From Liolophura sinensis (taxonomy: Eukaryota; Mollusca; Polyplacophora; Chitonida; Chitonidae), in contig NC_088301.1 of the NCBI RefSeq assembly GCF_032854445.1, positions 55,229,187 to 55,293,186 of the forward strand: a DNA stretch of 64,000 nt. Reading direction: 5' to 3'. Positions 52,101 to 63,890 of this stretch are shown here, piece after piece. A model generated the notes under the pieces. The model saw only the letters and a list, made by a program, of their open reading frames with translations, did no database searches and had not been told where the DNA came from. The first letter of the stretch is position 1; each line of letters begins with the position of its first letter. The position numbers and the translations under genes are program-made.

Positions 52101-55100
52101 GGTTATAGGGGTAAATGGACGCTATTAAACCTTGCTCCAAGATGAAATCAACCTCTGAGATGGGGTATATATACGGATGCTGTTGAAGAAAACTTTTACA
52201 TATGAAAGTGTCCACACATAAGTCCAAAAGTTTTGACTGTATAAATAAAGACTGAAAGATTTTTAATGAAAAAATAACACGTTGCTCTTGTAGAAAGGCT
52301 ACCAAAGAGCTTGTTTGTAGAAGACATAAGTGCAAAACTTCCCCTCAATATATAAAATACTTAAACATTTACGTTAACATAGATTCCAATGTGCAAATGA
52401 GAAGTGAAGGCCATAAATTTGTAATCTAGGGTAATTCACACAAGGCATCAACAATGGAACATTTCTCTCATGTTATTATGCTTTATCTATACGTCAGATA
52501 TGAGCTCAATACATGTAGTACTATTTGAGATACCACATTAACATTTACCTTAATGATGTTTCCAATAGAAGAGAGGCTAATTAATTACTGATTTATTTAC
52601 GCTAATTAATATGCACAAACGGCATCAACGATGGGGCATGCCCCTCGTATTATTGTGCTTTATATGAATACAAAAACTAAACTAAATACAAGCAGTACTT
52701 TTTTGACATCTACCTTAACACTGCTTTCAATATTATTGCACGCTGATGCTGAGAATGATACTCAGGATAGGACTTAAGCCAAAAATACCAAAACCTAACT
52801 GTTTATTCTGCGTTAAGCTCAGGTGTATTTTAATAGAACACATATGTTCAGTAGAGTTAATGCCTACATGTATTTTAGCTCCATTGTGCCTCAGGCCATT
52901 TCCTGTATACACACCTGCCAGAAGATCCACATTAGTTTATCAACAATGATCATTATTTTCTCCTTAATTATTACCTTCAGCAGTAAGAAGAGCTCTGAGA
53001 GCTGCTTCTTCGTGGCTACAGTGAAGGGTAGTGCCATTTGGGAGGAACGCGGAAACATTGTCAATATGTGAGATGATTCTGTCCTGGCATCTGATACCAT
53101 AAACCAGTGAGAATCCACTCTGTTTCCTGGAAGACAAACATATATGTAGGCCGGCTTAAATGTTGGAAGAATTAAAATATATAAAGCCTCAGCATATAAT
53201 CGCACTGCTCTGGTAATGTATGGGCATGGCTAGCCATGGTGCTGAAGGGATCCAAGCACAAATATCAAGCAATATCATCACTACTATGACTCACACCTTA
53301 ACACCTCAACATTAAAGGCCAGCAATGAAAAATGTTTGCTGGGGGCATACAGCAACCCTACAATAAAGGCACTACTTGCAATACCCGGTACTTATTTCCT
53401 GTTTTTTTATCCGTTTTATTTTCTATAAAGTCTCTATCTTATTTCTTAAGACCAGTTACACCACAGAATTTCCAACTGGCCTCATACACTCAGATTACCT
53501 GACTTGCAGAAAGTGATCTAAATACAGAATTGAAGAGACTAGCCTATTTCACTGAGGTGCTCCATTATGGTGAATGATCTTTTGGCCCTGAGGTAAAATC
53601 CGCAATTCATCAAGGCTGTGTCTACAAACAAGAATCACAGTTCAGATAACATACACGGCACAAATCTTAAAATGACAACAAGAAACATGTTTTTCTATAT
53701 GCTGTTTGTTTTGTAGGTGATTCTATTTAGTCCATTCAACTGAATTCAAAGTATCAAGAAGTATATATTTAATATGCTGACATATTTCAGAATATGCCAT
53801 AAATGGAGTTTTTGAAAAGTACATGTAACATGTGAGCTGCCTTACTGATAATCACTGCAACCAATGAAAAGACCATAATGATTCTTTGGTGTGTGTGCAC
53901 AGAGCAGTGCTCCCAAAAATCTCATCATTCAACAGTACTATTTTAAATGAGGATGTTAAATTTGACCATCTTGACATTTCATGTAACTTTGGTATAAAAT
54001 ACAAATCCTAATTTACAAATCTAGTTAATTCAGTGATTCTGAAGTTCCTTATTTGAGTGAGCTGATATGGGAAACAATTAAACATACCTCTAACAGCATC
54101 TAACTGCATTTTCTGTTCAATCCTGATTTTCTCAGGTAATGCCATATCCTGTTGAAGAGCTGTGTAATCATATCGATGACAAGATCTACATAGATCAGAA
54201 AAAGTTAGAAAATGAAATACTTCACAAAAATGATAACAACACATGCAGGACTACTGATTTTACGAAATATCTAAGTACTAAAACTACTGTGATAAAAAAA
54301 ACGTGTGTGTTCCTGATACAATTAGAGATACAGGCATATTGGCTACAAGTAGCATAACAGTAGTTGGAATGCTGTGGCTTACCGTCCATTTGCAAGATAG
54401 CTCAGTTAGGTTTAATGACTCAGGAAAAGATTCATAACTAGATAGTGATATTAGATCGGATGTCACATATGAGTATGTCCTTATAATCCTGCATGTTAAA
54501 ATGGTCACTCACAGATTACAGTTGGATAAACATTTGAGAAGTTAGGACAGATTTAAAGTAGAATTAAACATGACTGCATTTCTTAAGGGTTAAATGCTGT
54601 GTAGATAGAACAGCAGATATAGTAGGTGTTTCAAGTTTAAAATGCTTATGGAGTTTCCTTGGATGATCCAATAGCCGTTAAATGTTGTTGAATGTATTCA
54701 GAATTTTGTTCTTTAAGTCCAATGTGTTTTTGTTGTTGTGAAAACACAAACGTTAGTTAGTACTGGGATTAAAATAGTCTACCTTATTAATCCCAGGTTA
54801 GCCTTGTGCTGATTGGTACTCTCACAGCTGGACAATTAAATGTCTTCTGTGAGGTTCTTGCTGGGGTATAAATGAGTATGGCATACATATTTAAACACCA
54901 ATCCAATAAATAATTAAACAAAAAAAATTTTAAAAATGAATAAATTTTAAAGTACAACATCTGTAGGTAAACATGATTGATGACATCAGATAACTTACCG
55001 ACACAAGTGACATGCCAACCAGATTAAAAGGGCAATGACAATGATTAGCGCCAGGGATGCCACAATTGGAACCTATATATAAATAACACAGTCAGAAAAA

Positions 55101-55625
55101 TGTACTGTCAGCATTAATAATACAATATCTTTTTTTTTCAAAGGGTAGCTGAGCACTGGTATGTAGGTTACACTCTCTTGAAATAAAGTTGTTTTTGTTA
55201 CTGTTAGTCTCATCATCAGCATAATATAATAGGTCTTTATATTCGTTCAGAAGGCTGTTACTCTTAAACTTATACTAGTGTGTCAAGCACTATTTGATGT
55301 GACTCTCAACAGCTGAGGCCTGCTTTAACTTAATACTTCAGGTGGATGAGGAATTAGTCACTAATTACTGATTACTGAATTAAAGCGTATATAATGGTAC
55401 AATGTCTTTTAACACTGATACACATACCTGATATAAACACTACCATAAGAAACTACGTGTGCCAGGATACATTTAGGATGTATTGATACAAGTAGGCTCA
55501 ATCAGCCAATGATGGCTTATCCAATATATAATATGTTAAAAATGTTATATTGATCTGAAAAGTTCAGTTTAAAATTACCGTACCCAGAGGTGATCAGATA
55601 TCCAGGTTAAAGAGTCCTCTGCCAT
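46184..55625 (-). CDS. Membrane-anchored PXK/SLOB-family pseudokinase with WH2 tail
   Basis: Fourteen exons: 55584-55625, 54999-55072, 54088-54185, 52975-53126, 52066-52179, 51729-51824, 51057-51142, 49009-49118, 48520-48614, 47993-48046, 47707-47772, 47399-47460, 47132-47176 and 46184-46424. They sum to 1335 nt, 444 aa plus TAA, with consistent phases. Residues ~15-38 form one transmembrane helix (VPIVASLALIIVIALLIWLA) after a 14-residue N terminus. Residues ~100-330 match the PXK kinase-like domain: HPYIYP, SGSLKDLI, GHVHSGNVM (His where kinases have the catalytic HRD Asp), a degenerate DFG region RLSSCES, and GHLLYEM. Residues ~380-400 are polyproline. The end is a WH2-like actin-binding motif RGALLSDIQHGTKLKRTL followed by SAPRV, as at the PXK C terminus. 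There is no PX domain. PXK acts in endosomal receptor traffic; its fly relative SLOB modulates Slowpoke channels. Expected to be catalytically dead. Confidence 0.92.
46620..46765 (-). repeat. Inverted copy of the cagtataatg/gactgggtgg core repeat
   Basis: Reverse complement reads cactgtaatctgactgggtg then ggatatc and ttcagcatgggt, a diverged member of the family at 36770 and 43080. It lies in an intron of the pseudokinase gene. Confidence 0.55.
49128..50470. repeat. ~101-bp higher-order minisatellite built from ~20-bp subunits
   Basis: Core subunit accttgaa-aaagcatggta. About five variants make a ~101-bp unit: tgtatatgttgaacagagca, tgataacctta, agaatgacaaccttg, agcgtggtaacctta and agcatggcaaccttg. 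The array is regular from ~49330 to ~50180 and irregular at both ends. It lies in an intron of the pseudokinase gene and stops ~10 bp before the exon 8 acceptor (minus strand, 49119). Long minus-strand open frames here are by-products of the repeat. Confidence 0.93.
50475..51056 (-). other. Pseudokinase intron 7, repeat-free part
   Basis: Very AT-rich with many taat/atta runs (~50820-51030). No feature recognised. Confidence 0.6.
52437..52790 (+). repeat. Two adjacent partial copies of the atcaacgatgg / gagctcaatac repeat
   Basis: Copy one (52437-52570) has attcacacaaggcatcaaca, gagctcaatacatgtagta and ttgagataccac. Copy two (52600-52790) has ggcatcaacgatggggcat, tattattgtgctttatatg and cacgctgatgctgagaatg. 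They lie in intron 4 of the pseudokinase gene; a third copy is at 44530. Confidence 0.7.
53127..54087 (-). other. Pseudokinase intron 3
   Basis: No nested feature recognised. Confidence 0.6.
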
Positions 55626-56600
55626 TTCGTTTAATTGCTGACAGCTATCAAACACATTTAAGAGTTGTTGTTAAAGTTTGAGGAAAGGAAACACTTCTCC
55701 TTTACTTGTTACAAAAGTTGTCCTTGTTTCTAACACCCGCCATTTTGACCGCTTGTGGTATCACGTGACAAATCTGCTTGTCACATGAGCAGTGCACTAG
55801 ATCATATCGTTGAGATTATATCTTCAGCATGAGGTTAAATGTGGAAATTACATCCAATAAAAAGAATGACCATCACGTGATCAAGATCACATGACTACTC
55901 AATATAGCAACAACCTGACCATGCACCTGTCTTTCTTTTTCTTCAATCCTTTTCTTTTCATATCTATAGGCCTACTAATAAACCCGCATAAATAGGACCC
56001 AGACCTAGTTCATTTGGCTACTGTTAGCCCTAGAGGATACCTTTATTATTTTATTTTTTTCAACAAGTAACATGTAGCCTACATTTTTTGAAAAACACAG
56101 AATAAATGAAGATCAATCCAGTATTTAGTCGCCTATGAGTTTTTGGTTTTTCCCACGATTTCTTATCTAAGAAAACATTTAATTTGCTAATAAACAGATC
56201 AGAAAGTGTAGAAATACATGTCCTGTATCTGCAAAAGCTTGAAATGAAATTAATTGCATATGACACTAATAAGGTTTATTTTTTTAGCATACGCTACGGT
56301 ACTAGTTAGATAACGTTAGATAATGTCTAGTAACATCAGAAAAAGTGCGTTGGCGTAATCGCTAGATCCGAGGTTCAGTTCCGAGTCATGCTTTAATGGG
56401 GATCTGCCAAACCCCCGGCAGTGGGATTTTTGACGCCAAACGTTCGTTTCCCAGCTCATCATCTTGACGTCACAATAAAGATAGAATGACGTTGTAGTAG
56501 AAACTAATACATTGTAACATTACAGACGTTGTGCAACAATCAAGATTTGACATAACACTTGAGGGAAACCCTGCTTCACACCAACGCCACCTCACGTGAT
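55626..56600 (-). promoter_or_regulatory. Upstream region of the pseudokinase gene with three TCACGTGA palindromes
   Basis: TCACGTGA occurs at 55761-55768, 55873-55880 and 56592-56599, with tcacatga variants between. This E-box form is bound by MiT/TFE and USF-type bHLH-ZIP factors in animals. A ccgccattttgac (YY1-like on the minus strand) lies at ~55737. Motifs are seen directly; use as a promoter is inferred. Confidence 0.4.
56340..56475 (+). repeat. Possible tRNA-like SINE head
   Basis: Gcgttggcgtaatcgctaga then gaggttcagttccgagtca resembles A-box and B-box spacing, followed by ccccggcagtgggatttttg. No second copy is found in the window. Confidence 0.35.
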
Positions 56601-56699
56601 TAAGATGGTAAGGCTTTAACAACGGTAAACGTATGTGGCGATTTAATTAAATACAATGAGGATACTGCCCCCAGTCCCGGGTTTTAAGCGTAATTAGAC

Positions 56700-56765
56700 A
56701 AAATCATGAAGCAGAGTGCCAGAGATTCTGGACGCTCTGTCCATATTTACTTACAAGAGAATCAC
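56700..56765 (+). repeat. Short dispersed repeat (gtgccagagattctggac), copy 1
   Basis: Agtgccagagattctggacg then tctgtccatatttacttaca matches 62485-62525 (gtgccagaattctggacact, ccgtccatgtttacttaca). Confidence 0.6.
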
Positions 56766-57249
56766 ACTCATTGTAAAACTTACAGCGAAGGCGATTGACG
56801 GAATAATGACTCACTAGTTTGTGCAGTGATAACTTGTGACGTTGACTAAAATCGTCACATAACACACATGATTTGTCATATGCAAGACCTTTCGGTATAT
56901 GGCTGCATGTCCAAGCAAGGATAATTTACAACATAAAAATTGAAACAATCCCTCATGTCGTAAAGTCTGCGAGAGAGGAAACAGCTTTTAGTCTTTATGT
57001 AAATATGGGCCGAGATAAGCTGTACCATCTGCACAATCTGTGTTTCCTTTAAATCCAGCGAAGATGGGTATATATTTTTCACAGCTTTTGCTATATATGG
57101 TTTGTCTAAAGCTAGAAGATCAATACACCGTTTGGGAAATACATGGGGGCTCTTGTATGTTGAAATAATTCGACACAGCACTGCAAACCTCTGGATCATA
57201 TAAACTTCGTGATATGTTAATTAAATCAAGAGCCCTATCTAGGTACTTT

Positions 57250-58712
57250 TACTTTAGACAGAGTCTGTTTTTAGGAGTCTGAACTCTTATGACTGGTTCA
57301 TAGTCGAAAATAGGACATCGACATGTCTTGACATAAGAGCTAGGAAGTGCAGCTGTTTAAGGGGAAATATTTGCCTATTAGCAGCTGTTTTTTTCCTGAC
57401 TGCTTTTCTCTGGCCATATAAGATGTAATGTTTGGATCGTCTTTCCAACATACTGACAACAACACTTTCTTCCATGAAACCAAATAATGCAATGTAATGA
57501 TTTACAAATAAGATTAACGTAAGATTAAACACAATATGAGTTGCCAGTCAGAGATGAACTGAAGTTAACTGAGCTGTTGAAGTGGACATGTTAGACAGTT
57601 CTTATGTTCACACTTTAAAACAGAGTACATTGGGATCTTTGGGAAATATGTGTAAATATATCCTTAATTGGATGGTCGTGGGTTTCCCAGGGGCTTTGCC
57701 AGGTTTCCTCCCACCAAAGAGAATCAGTCAACAGTTTGAAAATAAGTAAAACATGCTTCCACTGGACAGTTTTATTTCGATAAAATGTTTATTAATTTAC
57801 AGAAAATAAAGACTTCAGTGACATATATCTATCAGGTGAGAAAAAACCCTAATCCCTTTTAAATTCGTAAACGGACGATTTTGATATTCACACATAAGAT
57901 TTAAAAATTAAACATCTTTCAAGCTACAATGATGTTTCAGCATCAAAACTGAATTAGTATTAAAAACTTTGCTTTCACTTGATTGATAGATGTAACAACG
58001 ATTAAATCGGTAGCTTGATTAAATGAAGATGCAGCTAACATTTCAGACGTGATTTTTAAGTCTTTGGTTGATTTAATACTATTTTACCTATACAATATAA
58101 AAATTTTCATAAAAGATGTATACGGTCCAAAAATAATGCGGGTGAAAAAAAAGCATCGAATGATATAAGTGTTTAACAGGGTTATTTTTTTTTTTGTTTG
58201 TTTTTTTGGTTGGGGGGGGGGGGTGTTTCTCATGCACATAACACGCAGATATAAATACTTATGTAATATTTTCACAAGGATGTTTTATCCCAACTAACAT
58301 CTACTAGTATATCAAATGTAAAATGCGGTTAAGAGGATAAAAGTTTAAAGAAAAACTGGCATTATAACGAATGCTGATTGACTAGAATTTCCAAGATCGA
58401 AAAGAAACAAACAAGCATCAGTGTATACTTTAAACTTCAATATATACATTCAATATACAGACGACACTGCGTTCAAAGACTCAAGTTCACCTAAGCAATA
58501 TGTTCCCAGAAACAAAGAAGAAAGCAATAGAAAGCAGTGTGTCGAGTCTAAGTATACATGTATGGGAGAATATATTAAACAAGTCTTGTTTATGGGTTGT
58601 TTGGGACATTGACACCTAATAAAACAGTCTTATACATAATCATCGCTATATATCTGAGTGACAATGTCTGACGTAACAGCAAAGTACACATGTACATAGG
58701 CTGATATAGGTG
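57250..58712. other. Intergenic stretch downstream of the lipase gene
   Basis: No gene recognised. It contains a short copy of the gtgggtttcc repeat at 57668-57725, and a T/G homopolymer tract at 58187-58225. Confidence 0.5.
57668..57725 (+). repeat. Short copy of the gtgggtttccc dispersed repeat
   Basis: Ggatggtcgtgggtttccca then ggcttt-ccaggtttcctcccacca. Only the 5' half is present. Confidence 0.65.
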
Positions 58713-61700
58713 CTATTCCCAGTTTTCCTTCTTGCGTATTAATTTGATGATGTCTTTGTAGCAGACTGTCGGTGCGTCCATTCCCCAGATGAAGTCAAAA
58801 TGATCCCAGGCTTGAATTTGCTTGTTAACAACAAGGTTTCTGATCTTTGGAATAAGGCCTTCCACGTCTTTTGGGTCGGCTAGCCAGTCCATGTCGCCCC
58901 AAAACAGGGCTACAGAATTATACATGTTGTCCAGATTATACAATGGCGCCTTGGACTGCAAGGTTGACAAAAAAACAAAAAAAATTATTATAAAAATGTA
59001 TTAGAAGTGCCCTATATCCATCCGTAAAAATAATGTATTAAATTAAAGTTAAAGAAAAATGAGTAGATATTTGGAAATACATCATAAACATATCAGTCAC
59101 AATTGTTATGGAGCAAGGTATTTATCTGAATAATGGTTTAAGATTTCATATAAATATGGCAACAATTGGGTTACCGATGCGGTCGCTGTGAGTTCAAGTC
59201 CAGCTCATACTGGCTTCCTCTCCGTCGTGGTCCCCGAGCTCTGTCCGTTTTTCTTCCAATATAATACTGGCCACCAGTATAAGTGAAATATTCTTGAGTA
59301 TGGCGTAAATCACCAAACAAAGTAATAACAAAAATCAAAACCACAATCACATGAGTATATATGGGCACTGAACAAGCTTTCTCCAGAGAACCATGACATT
59401 GGTTTTAGTGTTTTAACTATGGTTTAGTTTTTTTTAACAGGTTTTAAACATGTTCCTCTTCTCGTTTTGTTTTTGATGTTCGTTATATCGAAAGCCATTT
59501 ACCGCCTCCTGTTTTTTTTAAATATTGCCGATGTGGCGTTAAGCCATAATCATTAATTCATTCCAGAGTACCATGTACGCAACACGGAAAACTAATATAT
59601 CTTAATGACACATTGATAAGTTATACACATAATGTTAACCACGTCTTCCTTGTTATGTTAATTACCTGGTTGTAATGTTTCATATTTTCTTCTGATGAAC
59701 CATAATCAAACATTTGGAATTTGTTGCTCAAGACTTGCTGAAAAACAAAAGTGAATATAGGAAGTATTAATAGACATAATTATGTAATGTTCACTGATAT
59801 ATGATTTTCACAGATAAATGCAGATTCATGCAGGCTTTGTTTCCCTCATGGTGAAGTAACTTCAAAACATGGTTACATTGTATAGATTGACTGCATGGTA
59901 TTGATATATTGATTGTTTAATTGTCTTTATGTCTACAATAAATTACTGCTAAAATCTTTGTCAGCTAAATGTTATTGACTCTATATAATTGCTCTTATAT
60001 TTAACCACATACCTGAGCAAAATGAACCATGTTCTTGGTAGATGTCCCTGCCGGGTTGTGAGCCACATACACTGGAACTCTTGACTAGAAAATACAGCAA
60101 GGAACACATTTCCCTTAAATTTTATCTTTCATACACTTTATCCATCTTATGTAGAAACGGTGAATTTCAGCCCTAGGTTCGCTGAACCTTCAAACATCAG
60201 TTAGTTGGTAACTTCAAGGCTACATTGGTATAGGATTGCCTGACTTCATAATAACACTGGCTCAAGCAGCACTGAACTAAATTGGTCAGCTTCAGTGTCA
60301 CATTGGTTGGATTCACTGTAGCATAATTCATGGCCACACTGGAAGTTGCATTGGGCAACTTCAGGGCCACATTGGTTGGAATGGGCCAACTTCAGGACCA
60401 CATTGGTTGGAATGGGCCAACTGCTGGGTTTTACTTATTTGGCTTAATTGCCAAACCTCGTTTGCCGGATCGGCCAATTTTTGGACCACCTTTACAGCAA
60501 TGTTAAAATAGGCTACAAGTGTGCCGACAGGTGAAAACTTCCTTTATATCCAACACAGCATGCTAAATAATAGGGGTAAGTGGACCAAAGAATACATTCG
60601 TTTGCCAGAGGAACGTGCTAGAATAGTAGTGCAAATTAGTTTTAATTTCTCCGATTAAAATATTGACTTGCCTCGTTTATCTGACTTTTGTCAAACCCTC
60701 CGAGCAGAAAAAAGACATTCTCGCAGAGGATGACACCATCGTTGCAAATACCTCTAGCAAGCCACTTCATAATCTCATCATTAGGGAGAAATTCACCATG
60801 GCCAAGCAAATCTACCAGGAACTACAATAAAAAACAAGGAATGAAAAATTATTTGCCTTTAATGAATTAGTTATGATGTAAGTAAGTTAGATGTACTGTT
60901 AATAATAGTGTGAGTTTCGAGCATTCCCTTACTCCCATCTTTTTTTCCCATCTTGCTTTCTTTGTCACCTTCACCATAACTGATACGTTTCTTCAAACAA
61001 ACTGGATCAAATCATCAGATTTCAAGAAACGCCATTGTCTTACTGGGCGTAATATTATAAAAAGTTGGCACTCACGTTTGACAGTATTTCACGTATTAGT
61101 TTAACAATTGGAAACGATTGACAACTTAACACACATTTGCGTTTTAAGACATTGTAGTGAAGCAAGAGAATGGTAAATGTAAGTCTTGAATGCCACATTT
61201 TGCCTACCTCTATTTCATGCGAAAATGGAGCCAGGTATCGGATTGGACTTTTGATAGAGCCTACGGTGGTCACTGGTCCCAAGGCAAAAAACGTGCGGAC
61301 CTTAGATGCGAGCTCAAAACTGGAACTGAACCCTGCGAACCCAATCAAGGTGCCCTGGGAATGGCCGACGTAGTATAGGTCGTTGTGCTCGGTGTAAGTC
61401 AGGATATAGTCAAACATAGCCTTCAAGTCAGACTTCGCCATCTCGTCCCAGCTGTTGATAAGTTAGTAAATTAAGGTAATCAATGCATTCAATTATGATA
61501 CAGGACTGCCAGCAACCTGCGCATGGTCGTGGGTTTCCGCGGACTCTGCATGATTTCCAGCCTCCATAATGCTGGCCGCCGTCGTTTATGTAATAGTCTT
61601 GAGTACGGCGTAAAAGGACCAATCAAATAAATAGATAAATAATTATGATATGGAATAACAGAGTATAGCAAACAAGAGAAATGAATTGAAAATCCACCTT

Positions 61701-63797
61701 TCTTTGGTTGTTTTTATTTTGCAAAACAGCTGAAATCGATGTCTTTTTAAGGTTACCTCCAGTCCCAAAATCGATCTGTGACGGATTAAGTGATGTGTGG
61801 TCCGAGAATAAACGTTCCCGTCTGCTGTTGGCCAACCAAACATCCAATCCTTCGTCGCCAAAATGTAGGCCAAGCTCTCGTTGGCCAGATTGGTGAGGAA
61901 GTTGGTAGAGCTGCCCAGCAAAACCATGCTGCAAAAGGATAGGCCGTCGAGGGGTAGGGAGACTTCACCTGTATTCAAGTAATGTGTATTTGGTCATGGC
62001 AACCTGTGTGAATGTTAATTGGCGTATGACTTTACAGGAGGGGGAGAAACGACATGAGTTGATACCTACAAAAACATGTCATCGCTCTATGATATCGTTC
62101 AATCTAAGCGTCGTAAAAGACATTTGTACACCAATCGTGAACTATATTGGACGTTCCAGACCAGTAATCACAAGGACCACTTTCCAAAACTACGTTTAAA
62201 CACAAACCACCAAAGAACTAAGAGTAAACAATTAGGACGAATTCATGTAAAGAAAACGTAGTAATCAAACATTTTTGTTTATGGAAAGACACAAGAAATG
62301 TTCAGAAAGAATACATTTTGTAGTACTGTATATATGAGTTGTTGTCTTATCATGATATTTATCACTTTTGCGCTTTGATTGCAGCTGTTCATATATCTCC
62401 AGTTAAGGTGGCGAGTTTAATTCAACAGGATATGAACATCTAGTGTTGGATTAGAGAACGTCGGATACAGTTATATGGCGCTGGGTGCCAGAATTCTGGA
62501 CACTCCGTCCATGTTTACTTACACCGGAACTGTACGCATACTTCTTGTAAACTTCTAGAAATTATAGAATGAGTGAGTTTGAGGAAATATGCTTGTTTTC
62601 CAGTAATATCGAGACACGACAATTAGGATCTAACAAATGATAAAGGCGATGTATATGCATGTACGCTCCACATGCAGCACCCAAATGGCATACAGTTAAC
62701 TATCAAATAACCCACTGTGTGGACATTCATTTGCCTTTTGGACATGCTTTAGGGAAAGCTTTTTTCTCTGTCAACCCCGAATACGAATCGAAATGAATTT
62801 TAAATCCCAAGCAAACTAGCAAGCACACCTGTGTCTCGCGATCGTTTTCCTCTAGGTATCCGTTGCATGTTCAGGATGTAGCCATCGTCGGTGGTTGTCC
62901 AATGTTCCTCACAAGGGTACCCTTTGCTGGTAATCAACTTTGCCTGCATAATGTGAGATATAAGTAACGGTTAAGTAGTCATTAAATAGTTGATGGTTCA
63001 AGGACTGGATTTTACATCACAAACCAGATACTTTTCTTATGCTATTGGAGAACTACTTTGTATCCGTCATTATCCACAGAAATATTGCCATTTTTTGTGT
63101 ATCTGAAGAGATTGAAGCGGTGGGAAGAAAGATGTCAAGCTTTAAACGTTGTATATATATTTATACTAAATGTATTGGACACCAATGTCCATGATGACTA
63201 TAGTTCCCCAAGGAGAGATCACAATGAGGATGCCCAAAAAAGGTCCACATTTCATGCACCACAAAAAAAAATATTCAGAAAGTGTAATCCCTAATAACGA
63301 TAATACTGTTACTTAAATCCACTTTCTAAATGACATCTATAACCTGTCTGATATATTCACCTAAGGGAGCCGTGTAACTTCATATCATATAGGGGTAATG
63401 CATGTTCGCCGTAAAGTCTACCGTTCAGCTACGTCCTATTTTTGTGGGAAGTCTGTTGGTCATGTGGTCTAGACGATTGACATTTATTGCTGGCATGGTG
63501 CCTGGCTCTGAGGTCGCCGGTTCGAAACCCGCAATGGTCTCAGCTTAATTTTCAGCACTAGAATATGTGCAATTATCAAGGAAGTGTAATCCCTAATAAG
63601 GATAATAGTGTATACTATGTATAAATGTATACACCTACAAACGAATATGTACTTACGGCATTCATATAGATTTCAGGATCAACGGGTTCGTGAAGGGAAG
63701 GTCTACTCTGCTCGACGTGGGAACTGAAGCGCAACGAGACACAAGCCACACCTGTGCAGACGGACAGGTGTAGCAACAGTGGTAGCCAGATAGACAT
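58713..63797 (-). CDS. Secreted acid lipase (AB-hydrolase, gastric/lysosomal lipase family), exon 3 frame-disrupted
   Basis: Eight exons: 63657-63797, 62829-62943, 61757-61968, 61208-61451, 60672-60821, 60013-60084, 59666-59737 and 58713-58955. Start ATG at 63797; residues 1-~24 are a signal peptide (MSIWLPLLLHLSVCTGVACV). Exon 2 gives TTDDGYILNMQRIPRGK. Exon 4 has the nucleophile elbow GHSQG (Ser ~188). Exon 8 has the acid GDMDWLADPKDV and the catalytic His in WDHFDFIWG. About 416 aa is normal for lysosomal/gastric-type triacylglycerol or cholesteryl-ester lipases. Exon 3 (212 nt) codes QHG, SSTNFLTNLANESLAYILA, DEGLDVWLANSR, GNVYSR and HTSLNPSQIDF in alternating frames. Six single-base indels explain this and leave it 2 nt short, so translation as assembled stops early in exon 4. 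Intron 5 uses a GC-AG donor (gag|gcaagt). Either a young pseudogene or local assembly errors. Confidence 0.88.
59165..59320 (+). repeat. SINE-like dispersed repeat with cttgagtatggcgtaaa tail
   Basis: Ggttaccgatgcggtcgctg then gagttcaagtcc (B-box-like), ctgg-ccaccagtataagtga and aatattcttgagtatggcgt. It is the most complete tail in the window and lies in lipase intron 7. Confidence 0.75.
60300..60432 (+). repeat. ~39-bp imperfect tandem repeat
   Basis: Three or more copies of acattggttggaatgggcca then acttcagg-ccacattgg, decaying towards 60200. It lies in lipase intron 5. Confidence 0.75.
61505..61645 (+). repeat. Dispersed repeat with cttgagtacggcgtaaa tail
   Basis: Agcaacctgcgcatggtcgt, gggtttccgcggactctgca, ccataatgctggccgccgtc and cttgagtacggcgtaaaagg, ending in aataaatagataaataa. 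It lies in lipase intron 3, next to the disrupted exon 3. Confidence 0.8.
62480..62530 (+). repeat. Short dispersed repeat (gtgccagaattctggac), copy 2
   Basis: Matches 56700-56765. Both contain the near-palindrome gtgccagaattctggacac. It lies in lipase intron 2. Confidence 0.6.
63281..63611 (+). mobile_element. tRNA-like SINE copy flanked by 29-bp direct repeats
   Basis: A B box (gccggttcgaaaccc) lies at ~63516-63530 and an A-box-like catgtggtctagacg at ~63460, followed by ttcagcactagaatatgtg as at 42570. The segment is bounded by agtgtaatccctaataacga at 63281 and agtgtaatccctaataagga at 63583 (29 bp each, 2 mismatches), either an unusually long target duplication or a tandem duplication. 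It lies in lipase intron 1. Confidence 0.6.
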
Positions 63798-63890
63798 CAC
63801 TATACTCAAGTGACAAAAAAAATGCCTTTTGCTTCACCTGCTAAAACTAGTTTGGTATTCAATCTTATTGTACAAGACGTCAGCTTGACG

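Noticed and set aside
63518-63530. tRNA gene around the ggttcgaaaccc motif
   Set aside because: The acceptor stem does not pair, and the downstream body is shared with 42570; it is a SINE head.
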